A stretch of DNA of 64,000 nt, taken from the NCBI RefSeq assembly GCF_009932725.1, contig NZ_BLJU01000018.1, positions 124,001 to 188,000 of the forward strand, given 5' to 3'. This DNA comes from Pseudomonas yangonensis. Its GTDB lineage: Bacteria > Pseudomonadota > Gammaproteobacteria > Pseudomonadales > Pseudomonadaceae. The notes under the pieces were generated by a model that was given only the letters and a program-made list of their open reading frames with translations, ran no database searches and was not told where the DNA came from. Both the position numbers and the translations under genes were made by a program. Positions 50,478 to 58,453 of the stretch are shown one piece after another (the stretch's first letter is position 1; every line of letters begins with the position of its first letter).

Positions 50478-51389
50478 TCAGACGCCAGGTTCGCCCATGA
50501 ACTCGACGATCTTGCTCCTGAGCCAGCGCTCGGCCGGGTCGTTGTCGGTCACCCCGCTCCAGACCATGGAAAGGTCCGAGTTCACCAGTTCGAAGGGGGG
50601 ATCATCGGCGCGCAGACGAGTCCCATCGATCAGCGCTGCCGCGGCGAAATCCGGAACCGTGGCGAGCATCTCCGTACCGGCGATGATCGAGCGCAAACCG
50701 CTGAACTGCGGCACCGCCAATACCACGCGCCGTGCGCGATTGAGGCGCGCCAGATCGTTGTCGATATTGCCGCACAGATCGCCCGAGAACGACACCAGCG
50801 CATGCGGCCGCGAGCAGTACTCATCCAGTGTCAGCGCGCCCGGGCGGTCGTCGCCACGCAGCACCTTGACCTTCATTTCGCGCAGCTTGCGTCGCTTGGC
50901 GTTGGCCGGCAGCTCGGTGGTGTAGCTGACGCCCACGGAAATTTCCCCCGAAGCCAGCATCGGCGACATCAGCAGGAAGTTGACCCGCCGCACCACGATG
51001 ACAACCTCAGGTGCCTCTTCGCGGATCTGGTTGAGCAAGGCCGGGAACAGGCCGAACTCGGCGTCATCGGACAGACCGATACGGAAGGTGTCGCGGTTGG
51101 TCGCCGGGTTGAACTCGCGCGCACGGCTTACCGCACCCGAGATGGTGTCCATCGCCGGCTGCAGCTCCTTGAGAATCGCCAGCGCCCGCGCCGTCGGCTC
51201 GAAGCCACGACCATTGCGTACCAGCAACGGGTCGTCGAACAGATCACGCAGCCTGGCCAGCGCCGCGCTGACCGCCGGCTGACCGAGAAACAGCTTCTCG
51301 GCCGCGCGGGTCAGGTTCTTCTCGAACATCAGGGTTTCGAAGATCACCAGCAGATTCAGGTCGACGCGGCGCAGGTCGTTGCGATTCAT
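50478..51389 (-). CDS. LysR-family regulator, MexT-like
   Basis: The 303-residue regulator starts MNRNDLRRVDLNLLVIFETL and has the HTH RAAEKLFLGQPAVSAALARL. Similarity to P. aeruginosa MexT is collinear: ATNRDTFRIGLSDDAEFGLF, VVRRVNFLLMSPMLASGEIS, VGVSYTTELPANAKRRKLRE, RPHALVSFSGDLCGNIDNDL, and NDPAERWLRSKI near the end. MexT activates the mexEF-oprN efflux operon and mexS on disulfide stress. No efflux operon or mexS is beside it here, so it is MexT-like rather than proven MexT. Its own promoter lies in the 68 bases before the DUF1348 gene end, or it may be co-transcribed with it. Confidence 0.8.
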   Translation of the reverse strand: MNRNDLRRVDLNLLVIFETLMFEKNLTRAAEKLFLGQPAVSAALARLRDLFDDPLLVRNGRGFEPTARALAILKELQPAMDTISGAVSRAREFNPATNRDTFRIGLSDDAEFGLFPALLNQIREEAPEVVIVVRRVNFLLMSPMLASGEISVGVSYTTELPANAKRRKLREMKVKVLRGDDRPGALTLDEYCSRPHALVSFSGDLCGNIDNDLARLNRARRVVLAVPQFSGLRSIIAGTEMLATVPDFAAAALIDGTRLRADDPPFELVNSDLSMVWSGVTDNDPAERWLRSKIVEFMGEPGV

Positions 51390-51457
51390 CCAGAGGGCCT
51401 CGGGGCACAGTTTTATTGGCGCATTAAAGCAGCAACTGCCGTGCCCACATAGCCTGA

Positions 51458-51937
51458 TCAGAGCCCCAGTTCGGAGAGCCCTGGATGATCGTCAGGACGG
51501 CGCCCCTGAGGCCAGCGGAACTTGCGCTCGGACTCCTGGATCGGCAGGTCGTTGATGCAGGCATAACGGTTGATCATCAGCCCGTCTGCGCCGAACTCCC
51601 AGTTCTCGTTACCGTAGGAGCGATACCAGTTGCCCGAGTCGTCGCGCCATTCGTAGGCATAGCGCACGGCGATGCGGTTGTCGGTGAATGCCCAGAGCTC
51701 CTTGATCAGACGGTATTCCAACTCCTTCGCCCATTTGCGTTCGAGGAAGGCACGTGCCTGATCGCGGCCGTTGATGAACTCGGCACGGTTGCGCCAGCGC
51801 GTATCGAGGCTGTAGGCCAGCGCGACCTTGGCCGCGTCACGGCTGTTCCAGCCATCCTCGGCCAGGCGGACCTTCTCGATGGCGCTCTCGCGGTTGAACG
51901 GCGGCAGCGGCGGACGGACTTCAGTATTTGACGACAT
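51458..51937 (-). CDS. DUF1348 family protein (NTF2-like fold)
   Basis: The 159-residue protein fits DUF1348 in the NTF2/SnoaL-like superfamily: PPFNRESAIEKVRLAEDGWN, SRDAAKVALAYSLDTRWRNR, FINGRDQARAFLERKWAKEL, IAVRYAYEWRDDSGNWYRSY, GNENWEFGADGLMINRYACI. No enzymatic function is established for the family. It lies 9 bases downstream of the TetR gene in the same direction and is the obvious partner and target of that regulator. Confidence 0.9.
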   Translation of the reverse strand: MSSNTEVRPPLPPFNRESAIEKVRLAEDGWNSRDAAKVALAYSLDTRWRNRAEFINGRDQARAFLERKWAKELEYRLIKELWAFTDNRIAVRYAYEWRDDSGNWYRSYGNENWEFGADGLMINRYACINDLPIQESERKFRWPQGRRPDDHPGLSELGL

Positions 51938-51946
51938 GACGGCACC

Positions 51947-52537
51947 TCAGGCTTGCGGGGGGTTGAGCCCATCGCTGGGCGATAGGGATTGCAGAAGCAA
52001 TTGCGCTGTACGGCCGGCACTGTCGGCGGCATCCGCCTGGCCGGTAACCATGGCGACGGCAGTCGCGCCGTCGATCAGCAGGAGGAACTGCCTGGCCATT
52101 TCCTCGGGTTCGGCAAAGCCGCCAGCCGTGGTCAGCTCGCTCAGATAGGCCAACAAGCGCTGTTTGTGCAGCAGCGCCACAGCGCGGATCTCACTGGCGA
52201 GATCACCGATTTCTCCCGCAGCGTTGATAAAGGCGCAGCCGTGAAAATCAGCCGCGGAGAACCAGCTGCGCAGAAGCGGAAACACAGCCAGCAAACGCTC
52301 GCTTGGCGAGCCGACGGCAGTACCTGCAATAAACCACTGCATCCAGCGCTCATCGCGCGCGCGCAGCGCTGCGGCGACCAATGCTTCCTTGGTCGGATAG
52401 AGGCGATAGATGCTTTTGCGCGCCACCCCTGATGCCTTGACGATGGCGTCCATCCCGGTGGCGTTGATGCCACCGGCATAGACCAGGCTTTCGGTGGCTT
52501 GCAGCAGGCGCTGCTGGATTGAGACGTCTTCGAGCAT
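51947..52537 (-). CDS. TetR-family transcriptional repressor
   Basis: The 196-residue protein has the TetR HTH: QQRLLQATESLVYAGGINAT then GMDAIVKASGVARKSIYRLY-PTKEALVAAAL. The C-terminal ligand domain (RLLAVFPLLRSWFSAADFHG, CAFINAAGEIGD) resembles YcdC/AefR-type members. The start ATG follows directly on a 49-bp perfect inverted repeat that covers its own promoter, so autorepression is almost certain. It is followed by the DUF1348 gene, which would be co-repressed. The inducer is unknown. Confidence 0.9.
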   Translation of the reverse strand: MLEDVSIQQRLLQATESLVYAGGINATGMDAIVKASGVARKSIYRLYPTKEALVAAALRARDERWMQWFIAGTAVGSPSERLLAVFPLLRSWFSAADFHGCAFINAAGEIGDLASEIRAVALLHKQRLLAYLSELTTAGGFAEPEEMARQFLLLIDGATAVAMVTGQADAADSAGRTAQLLLQSLSPSDGLNPPQA

Positions 52538-52545
52538 GGTCCAAA

Positions 52546-52598
52546 CCAGAGAGAATGATCGTTCTCAGCAAATTAGAACGATCATTCTCTCTGGTCAA
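52546..52598 (-). promoter_or_regulatory. TetR promoter with large double operator
   Basis: Two 20-base arms (52546-52565 and 52575-52594) form a perfect inverted repeat around 9 bases; each arm also contains the near-palindrome GAATGATCGTTC. On the minus strand -35 TTGACC (52593-52598) and -10 TAATTT (52570-52575) are exactly 17 bases apart. One operator copy fills the spacer and the other covers the start region, an ideal layout for repression. Confidence 0.88.
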
Positions 52599-52742
52599 TC
52601 GATTTTTCGTGAGCTGGGGACGAGCGGTCGATCAGCAGAGTGCACCAGCGCTTCAGAGGCTCGACGGCGCGCGCGTGAAAGCATTGACCGTGAGTCGTTG
52701 CCCTTCTGCTCTGCTGATACAGCTCATCAGGCTGAAGACTGC

Positions 52743-53663
52743 TCAGCGCCGCTCCGTCACCGGCGCATGCTCTGCCATCAGCGCTACCACCCAATCGATG
52801 AACACCCGCAGCTTGGCACTGACATGCCGGTTCGGCGGGAAAGCCAGGTACATCGGCATCGGCGTCATCTGCCAGTCCTCGAACAGGCGCACCAGTTCGC
52901 CGCTGGCCAGGTGTGGGCTGGCCATGTAGTGCGGTAGCCAGAGCATGCCCAGGCCCGCCAGGCCTGCGGCCAGGTAGGCATTGCCGTCGTCGACGGTCAA
53001 TAGCGGTCGGCCCTGCGCTTCAATGCGCTCTTCGCCGCGCCACATGGCATAAGGCAAGGCCTTGCCGGTTCGTGACCAGAGAAAGCCCACCGTACTGTGG
53101 CCACTGTCTTCCAGTTCGCGCGGATGCGCCGGCATGCCCGCTCGCTGCAGATAATCCGGTGCGGCATAGATGCCCAGGCGCAAGTCGCCGATATGCCGTG
53201 CGATCAGCGACTGATCGGTGATCTCACCGCCACGCACCACGCAATCGACGTTCTCGCCGATGATGTCGATGATTCGATCGCTCACGCCCAGGGTCAGCTG
53301 AATCTCCGGATAACGCGCATAGAACGCCGGCAAGGCCGGGATCAGCAGCATGCGCGCGAAGGGGCTGGGCACGTCCACTCGCAAACGACCGTGTGGCGCC
53401 AGCGTCGCGCTGGACAGACTGGTCTCCGCGTCGTCGACATCGGCCAGCAGACGCACCACACGCTCGTAGTAGGCGGCGCCATCGGCGGTGACGTTGACCT
53501 TGCGCGTGGTGCGGTTGAGCAGGCGTACGCGCAATCGCGCCTCCAGTTGCTGGACCAATTGCGTCACGCTGGTCTTGCTCATGTGCAGGGTCGCAGCTGC
53601 CTTGGTGAAACTGCCGGTTTCCACCACCCGGGCGAAGGCCTGCATCGCATCGAAACGGTCCAT
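52743..53663 (-). CDS. LysR-family transcriptional regulator
   Basis: The 306-residue protein begins MDRFDAMQAFARVVETGSFT with HTH KAAATLHMSKTSVTQLVQQL, the subgroup of LysR regulators that often control small oxidoreductase or neighbouring genes. The effector domain spans about 90-295 (GRLRVDVPSPFARMLLIPAL, VDCVVRGGEITDQSLIARHI). It is divergent from the RidA-family gene with a 139-base gap, so RidA is its likely target. The 205 bases between its stop and the TetR start hold the TetR operator and otherwise nothing recognisable. Confidence 0.85.
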   Translation of the reverse strand: MDRFDAMQAFARVVETGSFTKAAATLHMSKTSVTQLVQQLEARLRVRLLNRTTRKVNVTADGAAYYERVVRLLADVDDAETSLSSATLAPHGRLRVDVPSPFARMLLIPALPAFYARYPEIQLTLGVSDRIIDIIGENVDCVVRGGEITDQSLIARHIGDLRLGIYAAPDYLQRAGMPAHPRELEDSGHSTVGFLWSRTGKALPYAMWRGEERIEAQGRPLLTVDDGNAYLAAGLAGLGMLWLPHYMASPHLASGELVRLFEDWQMTPMPMYLAFPPNRHVSAKLRVFIDWVVALMAEHAPVTERR

Positions 53664-53802
53664 TTCACGTCTCTCTCAATCATTGATTGTTTGGATTCTA
53701 CAAACAGTCATGACCAGAGTTGCGCGTTTATCCAGCCCGGTGACGTTCTTAAAGTGGGGCTATCGCTAACAGCGGGCCGCACCGGCCCCGACGGAGATAC
53801 CC

Positions 53803-54198
53803 ATGAGCAGCAAACGTGATGTGATTTTCCCGGCCGACCGGCATGCCCTGTACGAACTTCATCGCTACTCACCGGCGATTCGCTCCAACGGCTTTCTGTT
53901 CGTCTCCGGCCAGGTCGGCAGCCGCAAGGACGGCTCACCCGAACCCGATCTGAAAGATCAGGTTCGCCTGGCCTTCACCAACCTCAACGCGATTCTCGCC
54001 GAGGCTGGCAGCAGCTTCGACGACGTAATCGACACCACCATCTTCATGGTCGATCCGCACGCGAAATTCGAAACCATCTGGGAAGTGGCAGCCGATTATT
54101 GGGGCGACGCACCCTACCCGACGGTGACCGCCATTGGCGTGACCTGGCTGTCCGGTTTCGACTTCGAGATCAAGGTGATCGCCAAGCTGCCGCAGTGA
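53803..54198 (+). CDS. RidA/YjgF family protein
   Basis: The 131-residue protein has the YjgF trimer fold: YSPAIRSNGFLFVSGQVGSR, the D-L-x-x-Q-V-R-L-A-F-x-N-L segment, and VTAIGVTWLSGFDFEIKVIA. RidA enzymes hydrolyse reactive enamine/imine intermediates. The catalytic Arg of true RidA, normally in a P-x-R-A/S segment near the end, is not present here (TVTAIGVTWL), so it belongs to an Rid subfamily with unknown activity. GGAG precedes the start by 6 bases. It is divergent from a LysR gene and followed by a hairpin. Confidence 0.85.
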   Translation: MSSKRDVIFPADRHALYELHRYSPAIRSNGFLFVSGQVGSRKDGSPEPDLKDQVRLAFTNLNAILAEAGSSFDDVIDTTIFMVDPHAKFETIWEVAADYWGDAPYPTVTAIGVTWLSGFDFEIKVIAKLPQ

Positions 54199-54203
54199 AT
54201 GCT

Positions 54204-54235
54204 GGCCGTACCGCTCTGCGCAGAGCGGCACGGCC
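54204..54235 (+). terminator. Hairpin after the RidA-family gene
   Basis: The perfect palindrome CCGCTCTGCGCAGAGCGG is extended by GGCCGT/ACGGCC with one mismatch. There is no T run, so it may be a weak or Rho-assisted terminator. Confidence 0.55.
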
Positions 54236-54254
54236 CGGTGGGCGCAGATCCGGC

Positions 54255-54730
54255 TCAAGGCGCGAGCAACGGCCGCCAGCCATCGCCGTCGCGAATCTGC
54301 AATGGCGTGTCGGGATGATCGTCCAGCCTCAGCAGATACAGCCAGCCATTTTCGACCAGCTCGCGCACCACCTGATGGCTGGCGATCACCTGATCGATCA
54401 TCGAGCGCGGCGCAGCGATGATCACGCTCAGACGCAGCGGCCGATGCAACCAGCGCTGACCATCATGCAGCGACTGGCGAGCCAGGCCGATGCGCAGGTC
54501 GCCACCGTTGCCCTCGAATACCCCGATGTTGCCACCCACCACGTTGTGCAGCACCTTGTTGCCACTGCCGAAGCGCTGGTTGTCGGTGGTCGAGGTCAGG
54601 TACTGCAGGTTGATCCAGTGCGCCACCACCATCGGTGCGGTCATGATCAACTCCAGCACCTTGCCACCCTCGTCCTGCCGCCAGTCATAGTCATGCAGGA
54701 AGGCACGCCCCTGCAGGTCGAGGCCGCTGG
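54255..54730 (-). pseudogene. 3' stub of dabA (DUF2309 inorganic-carbon transporter subunit)
   Basis: About 158 codons remain of a protein that is normally 800 or more residues long. They match the extreme C-terminus of DabA/DUF2309: GLDLQGRAFLHDYDWRQD, ELIMTAPMVVAHWINLQYL, FGSGNKVLHNVVGGNIGVFE, GNGGDLRIGLARQSLHDG and VVRELVENGWLYLLRLDD. Homology stops abruptly near 54730; upstream residues in the open frame are unrelated. No DabB (NuoL-like) gene and no other DabA part is present. The remaining frame is intact, so the loss may be recent. It abuts a stub of another gene in the opposite orientation. Confidence 0.8.
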
Positions 54731-54731
54731 C

Positions 54732-54944
54732 TACTCCCTGGGCGACCGAGATGACCTGCATTACAACGCTGACGGCTCGCTGGACCTGTATATACAAAAT
54801 CAGCAACCGCTCGAAGCCGAGCGACGTCGCAACTGGCTGCCGGCGCCACTGGGACCGTTCAACCTGTTCCTGCGCCTGTATTGGCCACGGCCTGAAGTAC
54901 TGGAAAAACGCTGGTTACCGCCGATGATCAAGACCCAGTCCTGA
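54732..54944 (+). pseudogene. 3' stub of a DUF1254/DUF1214 protein gene
   Basis: About 70 codons remain: YSLGDRDDLHYNADGSLDLY, IQNQQPLEAERRRNWLPAPL, GPFNLFLRLYWPRPEVLEKR, then WLPPMIKTQS and stop. This is the conserved C-terminal end of DUF1214 domains, which normally follow a DUF1254 domain in proteins of about 330-480 residues. The sequence to the left is the dabA stub on the other strand, so there is no start or 5' part. It appears to have lost its 5' end in the same event that removed the 5' end of dabA. Confidence 0.8.
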
Positions 54945-54992
54945 GACTGACGCGCACCCGCGCCAACCGAGCCCTGCATCGCGCAAACGAAC

Positions 54993-55028
54993 AAACGCCC
55001 CGCCCGGTCTACACCGGGCGGGGCGTTT
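54993..55028. terminator. Strong bidirectional terminator
   Basis: A perfect 16-bp stem (AAACGCCCCGCCCGGT / ACCGGGCGGGGCGTTT) with a 4-base loop lies 12 bases beyond the alkylsulfatase stop and ends that operon. Confidence 0.9.
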
Positions 55029-55039
55029 CGCGTTGCAGC

Positions 55040-57004
55040 TCAGGGTGTGACCAGGTTGAACTGCGGATTCGCCTCGTCCAGCCCGCCGAGCAGCTTGAGC
55101 AGTTGCACACGCCCGCCGTCGATCTCGATGCCGCCGATGGTCGCCTCCTTGAGGAAGCCGGTTTCCTTGAGGGCGATGCGGTCGAGCAGCGCCTTGGTCA
55201 TGCTCACGCCGATATCCGCCTGTGCGTGGCGCGAATCCTTGCGATGGGTGAGCACGCCGTTGCGCAGGGTCAGCGCGTAGTCCTCTTCCAGGTCAGTGAA
55301 GCGCCAGTTGATCAGCAGGTCGCGGTCGGCCTCCTTCATGGCATCGATGCGCACCGCCAGATAGTCGAAGAACATGCTCGGTGTCAGCGCCCGCACCATG
55401 TCCGGCGCGCCGTTGCGTGCGCGGGCCTCGGCCACGCCCTGACGCAACTCGTGAGCACCGCTGAGATAGACGTTGCGCCATGTGGCGTTCTCGCTCTGGT
55501 AGCCGAGCTGTTCCAGTGTGTCGGCCTGCAGGGCCCGCGCAGCGGCGTTGTCCGGCTCGGCGAACACCAGGTGATTGAGCAATTGCGCCGCCCAGCGATA
55601 ATCGCCTGCCTCGAAGGCCTGACGCGCCGCCTTCAATACGGCTTCGGCACCGCCCATCACCGCGACGTAGCGACGTCCGGCATCTACCGGCGGCAGGGGG
55701 TCAAGGTTGGCCGGGTTGCCATCGTAGAAGCCCATGTAGCGCTGATACACGGCGCGTACGTTATGACTGAGCGAGCCATAGTAGTCGCGGCTGTACCATT
55801 TGCCGGCCAGGCGCGGCGGCAACGAAGACAGCTGCGCGGAGATCTCGGTGGGCGTCAGCCCCTGGTTGATCAGGCGCAGCGTCTGGCTGTCGAGGAAGGC
55901 GTACATGTCGCGCTGGTCGGCCAGGTAGTCGCGGATATCGTCACCGCCCCAGGTCGGCCAGTGATGCTGGGCGAACAGTACCTCTGCCTCGTTACCGTAG
56001 CGCACCAGCGCCTCGTCCAGGTAGTGCGCCCAGACCTTGGCGTCGCGTACCAGGGCGCCGCGCAGCGTCAGTACGTTGTGCTGGGTATGGGTGGCATTCT
56101 CGGCCATGCACAGGGTCTTGAACTGCGGGAAGTACATGTTCATTTCCGCCGGAGCCTCGGTGCCTGGCGTAAGCTGGAACTCGATCGTCACCCCGTCGAT
56201 CTCATGCGTTTCCAGCGGTTCGACGATCAGGTCGGTGGGCGCGATCAGGGTCACCGTGGCGTTGATCGGGGTGCCCTTGCCGAGTCCCGCATCCACCTGG
56301 CCGCGTTCGCCCCGGGGCAATACCGCGCCGTACATGTACTGGGCCCGGCGCATCATCGCAGGCCCAGCGAGCACGTTCTCGCTGACCGCATGCTCGTAAA
56401 AACCTTCCGGGGCGATCACCTTGACCTTGCCGGCCTGCACGTCGGCCTCGTCGATTACCCCGCGTACACCGCCGAAGTGGTCGACGTGCGAGTGGCTGTA
56501 GATCACCGCCAGCACAGGCTTGCGCGGACGGTGCTTGTAGTACAGCTCGAGACCGGCGCGGGCGGTCTCGGTGCTGATCAGCGGGTCGATGATGATCAGT
56601 CCGCTGTCGCCCTCGATCACAGTCATGTTCGACAGATCCATGCCACGAATCTGGTAGACGCGCTCACGCACTTCGAACAAACCGGCGATGTTGTTGAGTT
56701 GGGCGATGCGCCAGAGGCTCGGGTTGACGCTCGCGGGCGCATCGTTGCCGTCGAGGAAGTTGTACGCCATACGGTTCCATACCGGCTTGCCGTCAGCATT
56801 CTCCACCACGCCGGTAAAAGGCTCGATCAGCCCGCGACGGGCGCTTTCGAAATCAGCGCGGTTCTCGAACGGCAAGCGCTGCAGCCAGGCCTGGTTGCGC
56901 TGCTGGGTGATCTCGGTAGCCGGCTTTGCGGATGTCGGCTGTTCGGCGTGGGCGCCGAGGGCGATTAGCGCCAGCGCCAAAGCACTTAAGCGAAAGATGG
57001 GCAT
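55040..57004 (-). CDS. Alkylsulfatase of the metallo-beta-lactamase fold (SdsA1-like)
   Basis: The 654-residue protein has a signal peptide (cleavage after AHA, residue 20), so it acts in the periplasm or outside. The zinc motif YSHSHVDHFGG (His171, His173, Asp175, His176) and further ligands in MAENATHTQHNV fit SdsA1-type sulfatases. A helical dimerisation domain follows (GEYRW-like EAGDYRWAAQLLNHLVFAEP, about 455-500), then a C-terminal SCP2-like domain (about 530-650). Such enzymes split alkyl sulfates such as dodecyl sulfate to alcohol and sulfate. It is last of a four-gene operon with DUF1302/DUF1329 and a serine hydrolase. Whether primary or secondary alkyl sulfates are used is unclear. 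Confidence 0.92.
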   Translation of the reverse strand: MPIFRLSALALALIALGAHAEQPTSAKPATEITQQRNQAWLQRLPFENRADFESARRGLIEPFTGVVENADGKPVWNRMAYNFLDGNDAPASVNPSLWRIAQLNNIAGLFEVRERVYQIRGMDLSNMTVIEGDSGLIIIDPLISTETARAGLELYYKHRPRKPVLAVIYSHSHVDHFGGVRGVIDEADVQAGKVKVIAPEGFYEHAVSENVLAGPAMMRRAQYMYGAVLPRGERGQVDAGLGKGTPINATVTLIAPTDLIVEPLETHEIDGVTIEFQLTPGTEAPAEMNMYFPQFKTLCMAENATHTQHNVLTLRGALVRDAKVWAHYLDEALVRYGNEAEVLFAQHHWPTWGGDDIRDYLADQRDMYAFLDSQTLRLINQGLTPTEISAQLSSLPPRLAGKWYSRDYYGSLSHNVRAVYQRYMGFYDGNPANLDPLPPVDAGRRYVAVMGGAEAVLKAARQAFEAGDYRWAAQLLNHLVFAEPDNAAARALQADTLEQLGYQSENATWRNVYLSGAHELRQGVAEARARNGAPDMVRALTPSMFFDYLAVRIDAMKEADRDLLINWRFTDLEEDYALTLRNGVLTHRKDSRHAQADIGVSMTKALLDRIALKETGFLKEATIGGIEIDGGRVQLLKLLGGLDEANPQFNLVTP

Positions 57005-57107
57005 GGTCTTGTCCGTTATTTTTTGAAAAGGAAATGCGAGAGGTCGGCTCCCCGAAGAGAGCCGACCAGGCGAGGCCGCTGAGCCGTTCCGCCAGACTGT
57101 CGCGCCG

Positions 57108-58451
57108 TTACTTGCCCAGGCGCTTCAACTGCGCGGGGGTGAACTCGGACTTCGACAGAGTCTCGCCGTAGCGAGCCTTGCTGGTGACTTCGTTGGTCAG
57201 ATAATTGACCGCGTAGCGCCCGGACATCAGATCATAGGTCGCTTCGGCCACGGTTAGCGGAAGCTGGATGTCGTGCAGCATGGCAATGTGCGATTCGTAG
57301 CTGCGCCACAGCTCGCCGCGGCTGTCATAGATATCCGAGGCGACGATCTGCCAGGTGTCCTCGTCGAGGTAAAAGCGGCGCTTGGCATACACGTGGCGCA
57401 CGCCAGGCTTGAGCGTTGCCTCGACCACCCAGACGCGGTGTTTTTCGTAACGCGCATGGTCCGGGTTGAGATAACCCGGCTTGAGCAGGTCGGCGTAGGC
57501 AGTCTGCTTGCTGGCCATGCGGTAGGCGTTGTAGGGGATGAGCATTTCCCGCTTACCCTGCAACTTCCAGTCGTAGCGGTCAGGAGCACCGTTGTAGCCA
57601 TCGACGCTGTCGGCCACGACCTGGCCAAAGCTGTAGCGTGCACTGCTGTCGTAGGCCACCGTCGGCGCCCGCCGCACGCGGCGTTGTCCCGGATTGTACT
57701 GCCAGGCCGAGCGCACGCCCGCTACCAGGTTGAGCGGCTCGTGCACCAGCGTCACCTCGCCGGCGTAGCGCGAAGGCGCGGTCGTGCGCACGCGGTTGAG
57801 CAGCAGCAGATTCTCGTTCGGCTCGAGATCGCTGATGTTCTCGCGAAATACCGTCAGGGCATCCGAGCTGACCACCGTGTAGTCGCCCTTCTCCTGCACA
57901 GTGGCCGAAGAGAACTGGCGACGGATTGAGCCTCCACGGTAACGCGTGAGGTGGTTCCACATCACTTCCAGGCCTTCGGTGGGCTGCGGGAACGGCACAC
58001 CGAAGTGGTAACCATCCAGACCATTGCCGTCGTCACTCAGGGTCACCTTGGCCAGGTTGGCACGGGTCTCCTGCAGATGCCTCTGCGGCAGCGTGGCGCT
58101 GCGGTGAGTCGGGTAGACAGCCATTCGGTAGTCGGCATGGCGGGCCAGCATGGCCTGCTGACCGGGGCTGAGCAGATCTTTGTACTGCTCGACGTTGGCC
58201 TTGCTGACCACGTACAGCGGTTGCTCGGCGGCGAAAGGATCGCTGTAGTCGCCGTTGGCGCTGATCGGCGCGGCCCCTGCTTGCATACCACCCTCCCAGG
58301 CCGGGATGCTGCCATCGGCATTACCGGCACGCTCAGCTCCCACGGGAGTCAGCGGACCATCCAGGCGCGCGGGGTCATTTTCCTTGGCATGGGCCAGCGT
58401 GCAGGCCGCCAGCAGGCCGAGGGCGATAGGGAGAATCTTGAAGGCAGTCAT
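57108..58451 (-). CDS. DUF1329 family periplasmic protein
   Basis: The 447-residue protein has a signal peptide (cleavage near AHA, residue 22) and the DUF1329 (LolA/B-like fold) pattern: LTPVGAERAGNADGSIPAWE, GYHFGVPFPQPTEGLEVMWN, PNENLLLLNRVRTTAPSRYA, GVRSAWQYNPGQRRVRRAPT, KREMLIPYNAYR, ARYEKHRVWVVEATLKPGVR. DUF1329 and DUF1302 genes almost always travel together, often with hydrocarbon, sterol or acyl-CoA genes; the pair is thought to handle hydrophobic substrates at the outer membrane. It starts 2 bases after the DUF1302 stop. Biochemical role unknown. Confidence 0.9.
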   Translation of the reverse strand: MTAFKILPIALGLLAACTLAHAKENDPARLDGPLTPVGAERAGNADGSIPAWEGGMQAGAAPISANGDYSDPFAAEQPLYVVSKANVEQYKDLLSPGQQAMLARHADYRMAVYPTHRSATLPQRHLQETRANLAKVTLSDDGNGLDGYHFGVPFPQPTEGLEVMWNHLTRYRGGSIRRQFSSATVQEKGDYTVVSSDALTVFRENISDLEPNENLLLLNRVRTTAPSRYAGEVTLVHEPLNLVAGVRSAWQYNPGQRRVRRAPTVAYDSSARYSFGQVVADSVDGYNGAPDRYDWKLQGKREMLIPYNAYRMASKQTAYADLLKPGYLNPDHARYEKHRVWVVEATLKPGVRHVYAKRRFYLDEDTWQIVASDIYDSRGELWRSYESHIAMLHDIQLPLTVAEATYDLMSGRYAVNYLTNEVTSKARYGETLSKSEFTPAQLKRLGK

Positions 58452-58453
58452 GG

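Noticed and set aside
51613..51626. GTAGGAGCG-like string inside the DUF1348 gene
   Set aside because: It has no inverted partner and lies in conserved coding sequence, so it is not a REP element.
54255..54944. Intact small genes instead of stubs
   Set aside because: Both encoded pieces match only the extreme C-termini of much larger families and break at the same point, so truncated remnants are the better reading.
55103..56968. 621-codon plus-strand frame opposite the alkylsulfatase
   Set aside because: Antisense shadow; the minus-strand product has signal peptide, zinc motif and domain order of a known family, the plus product has none.
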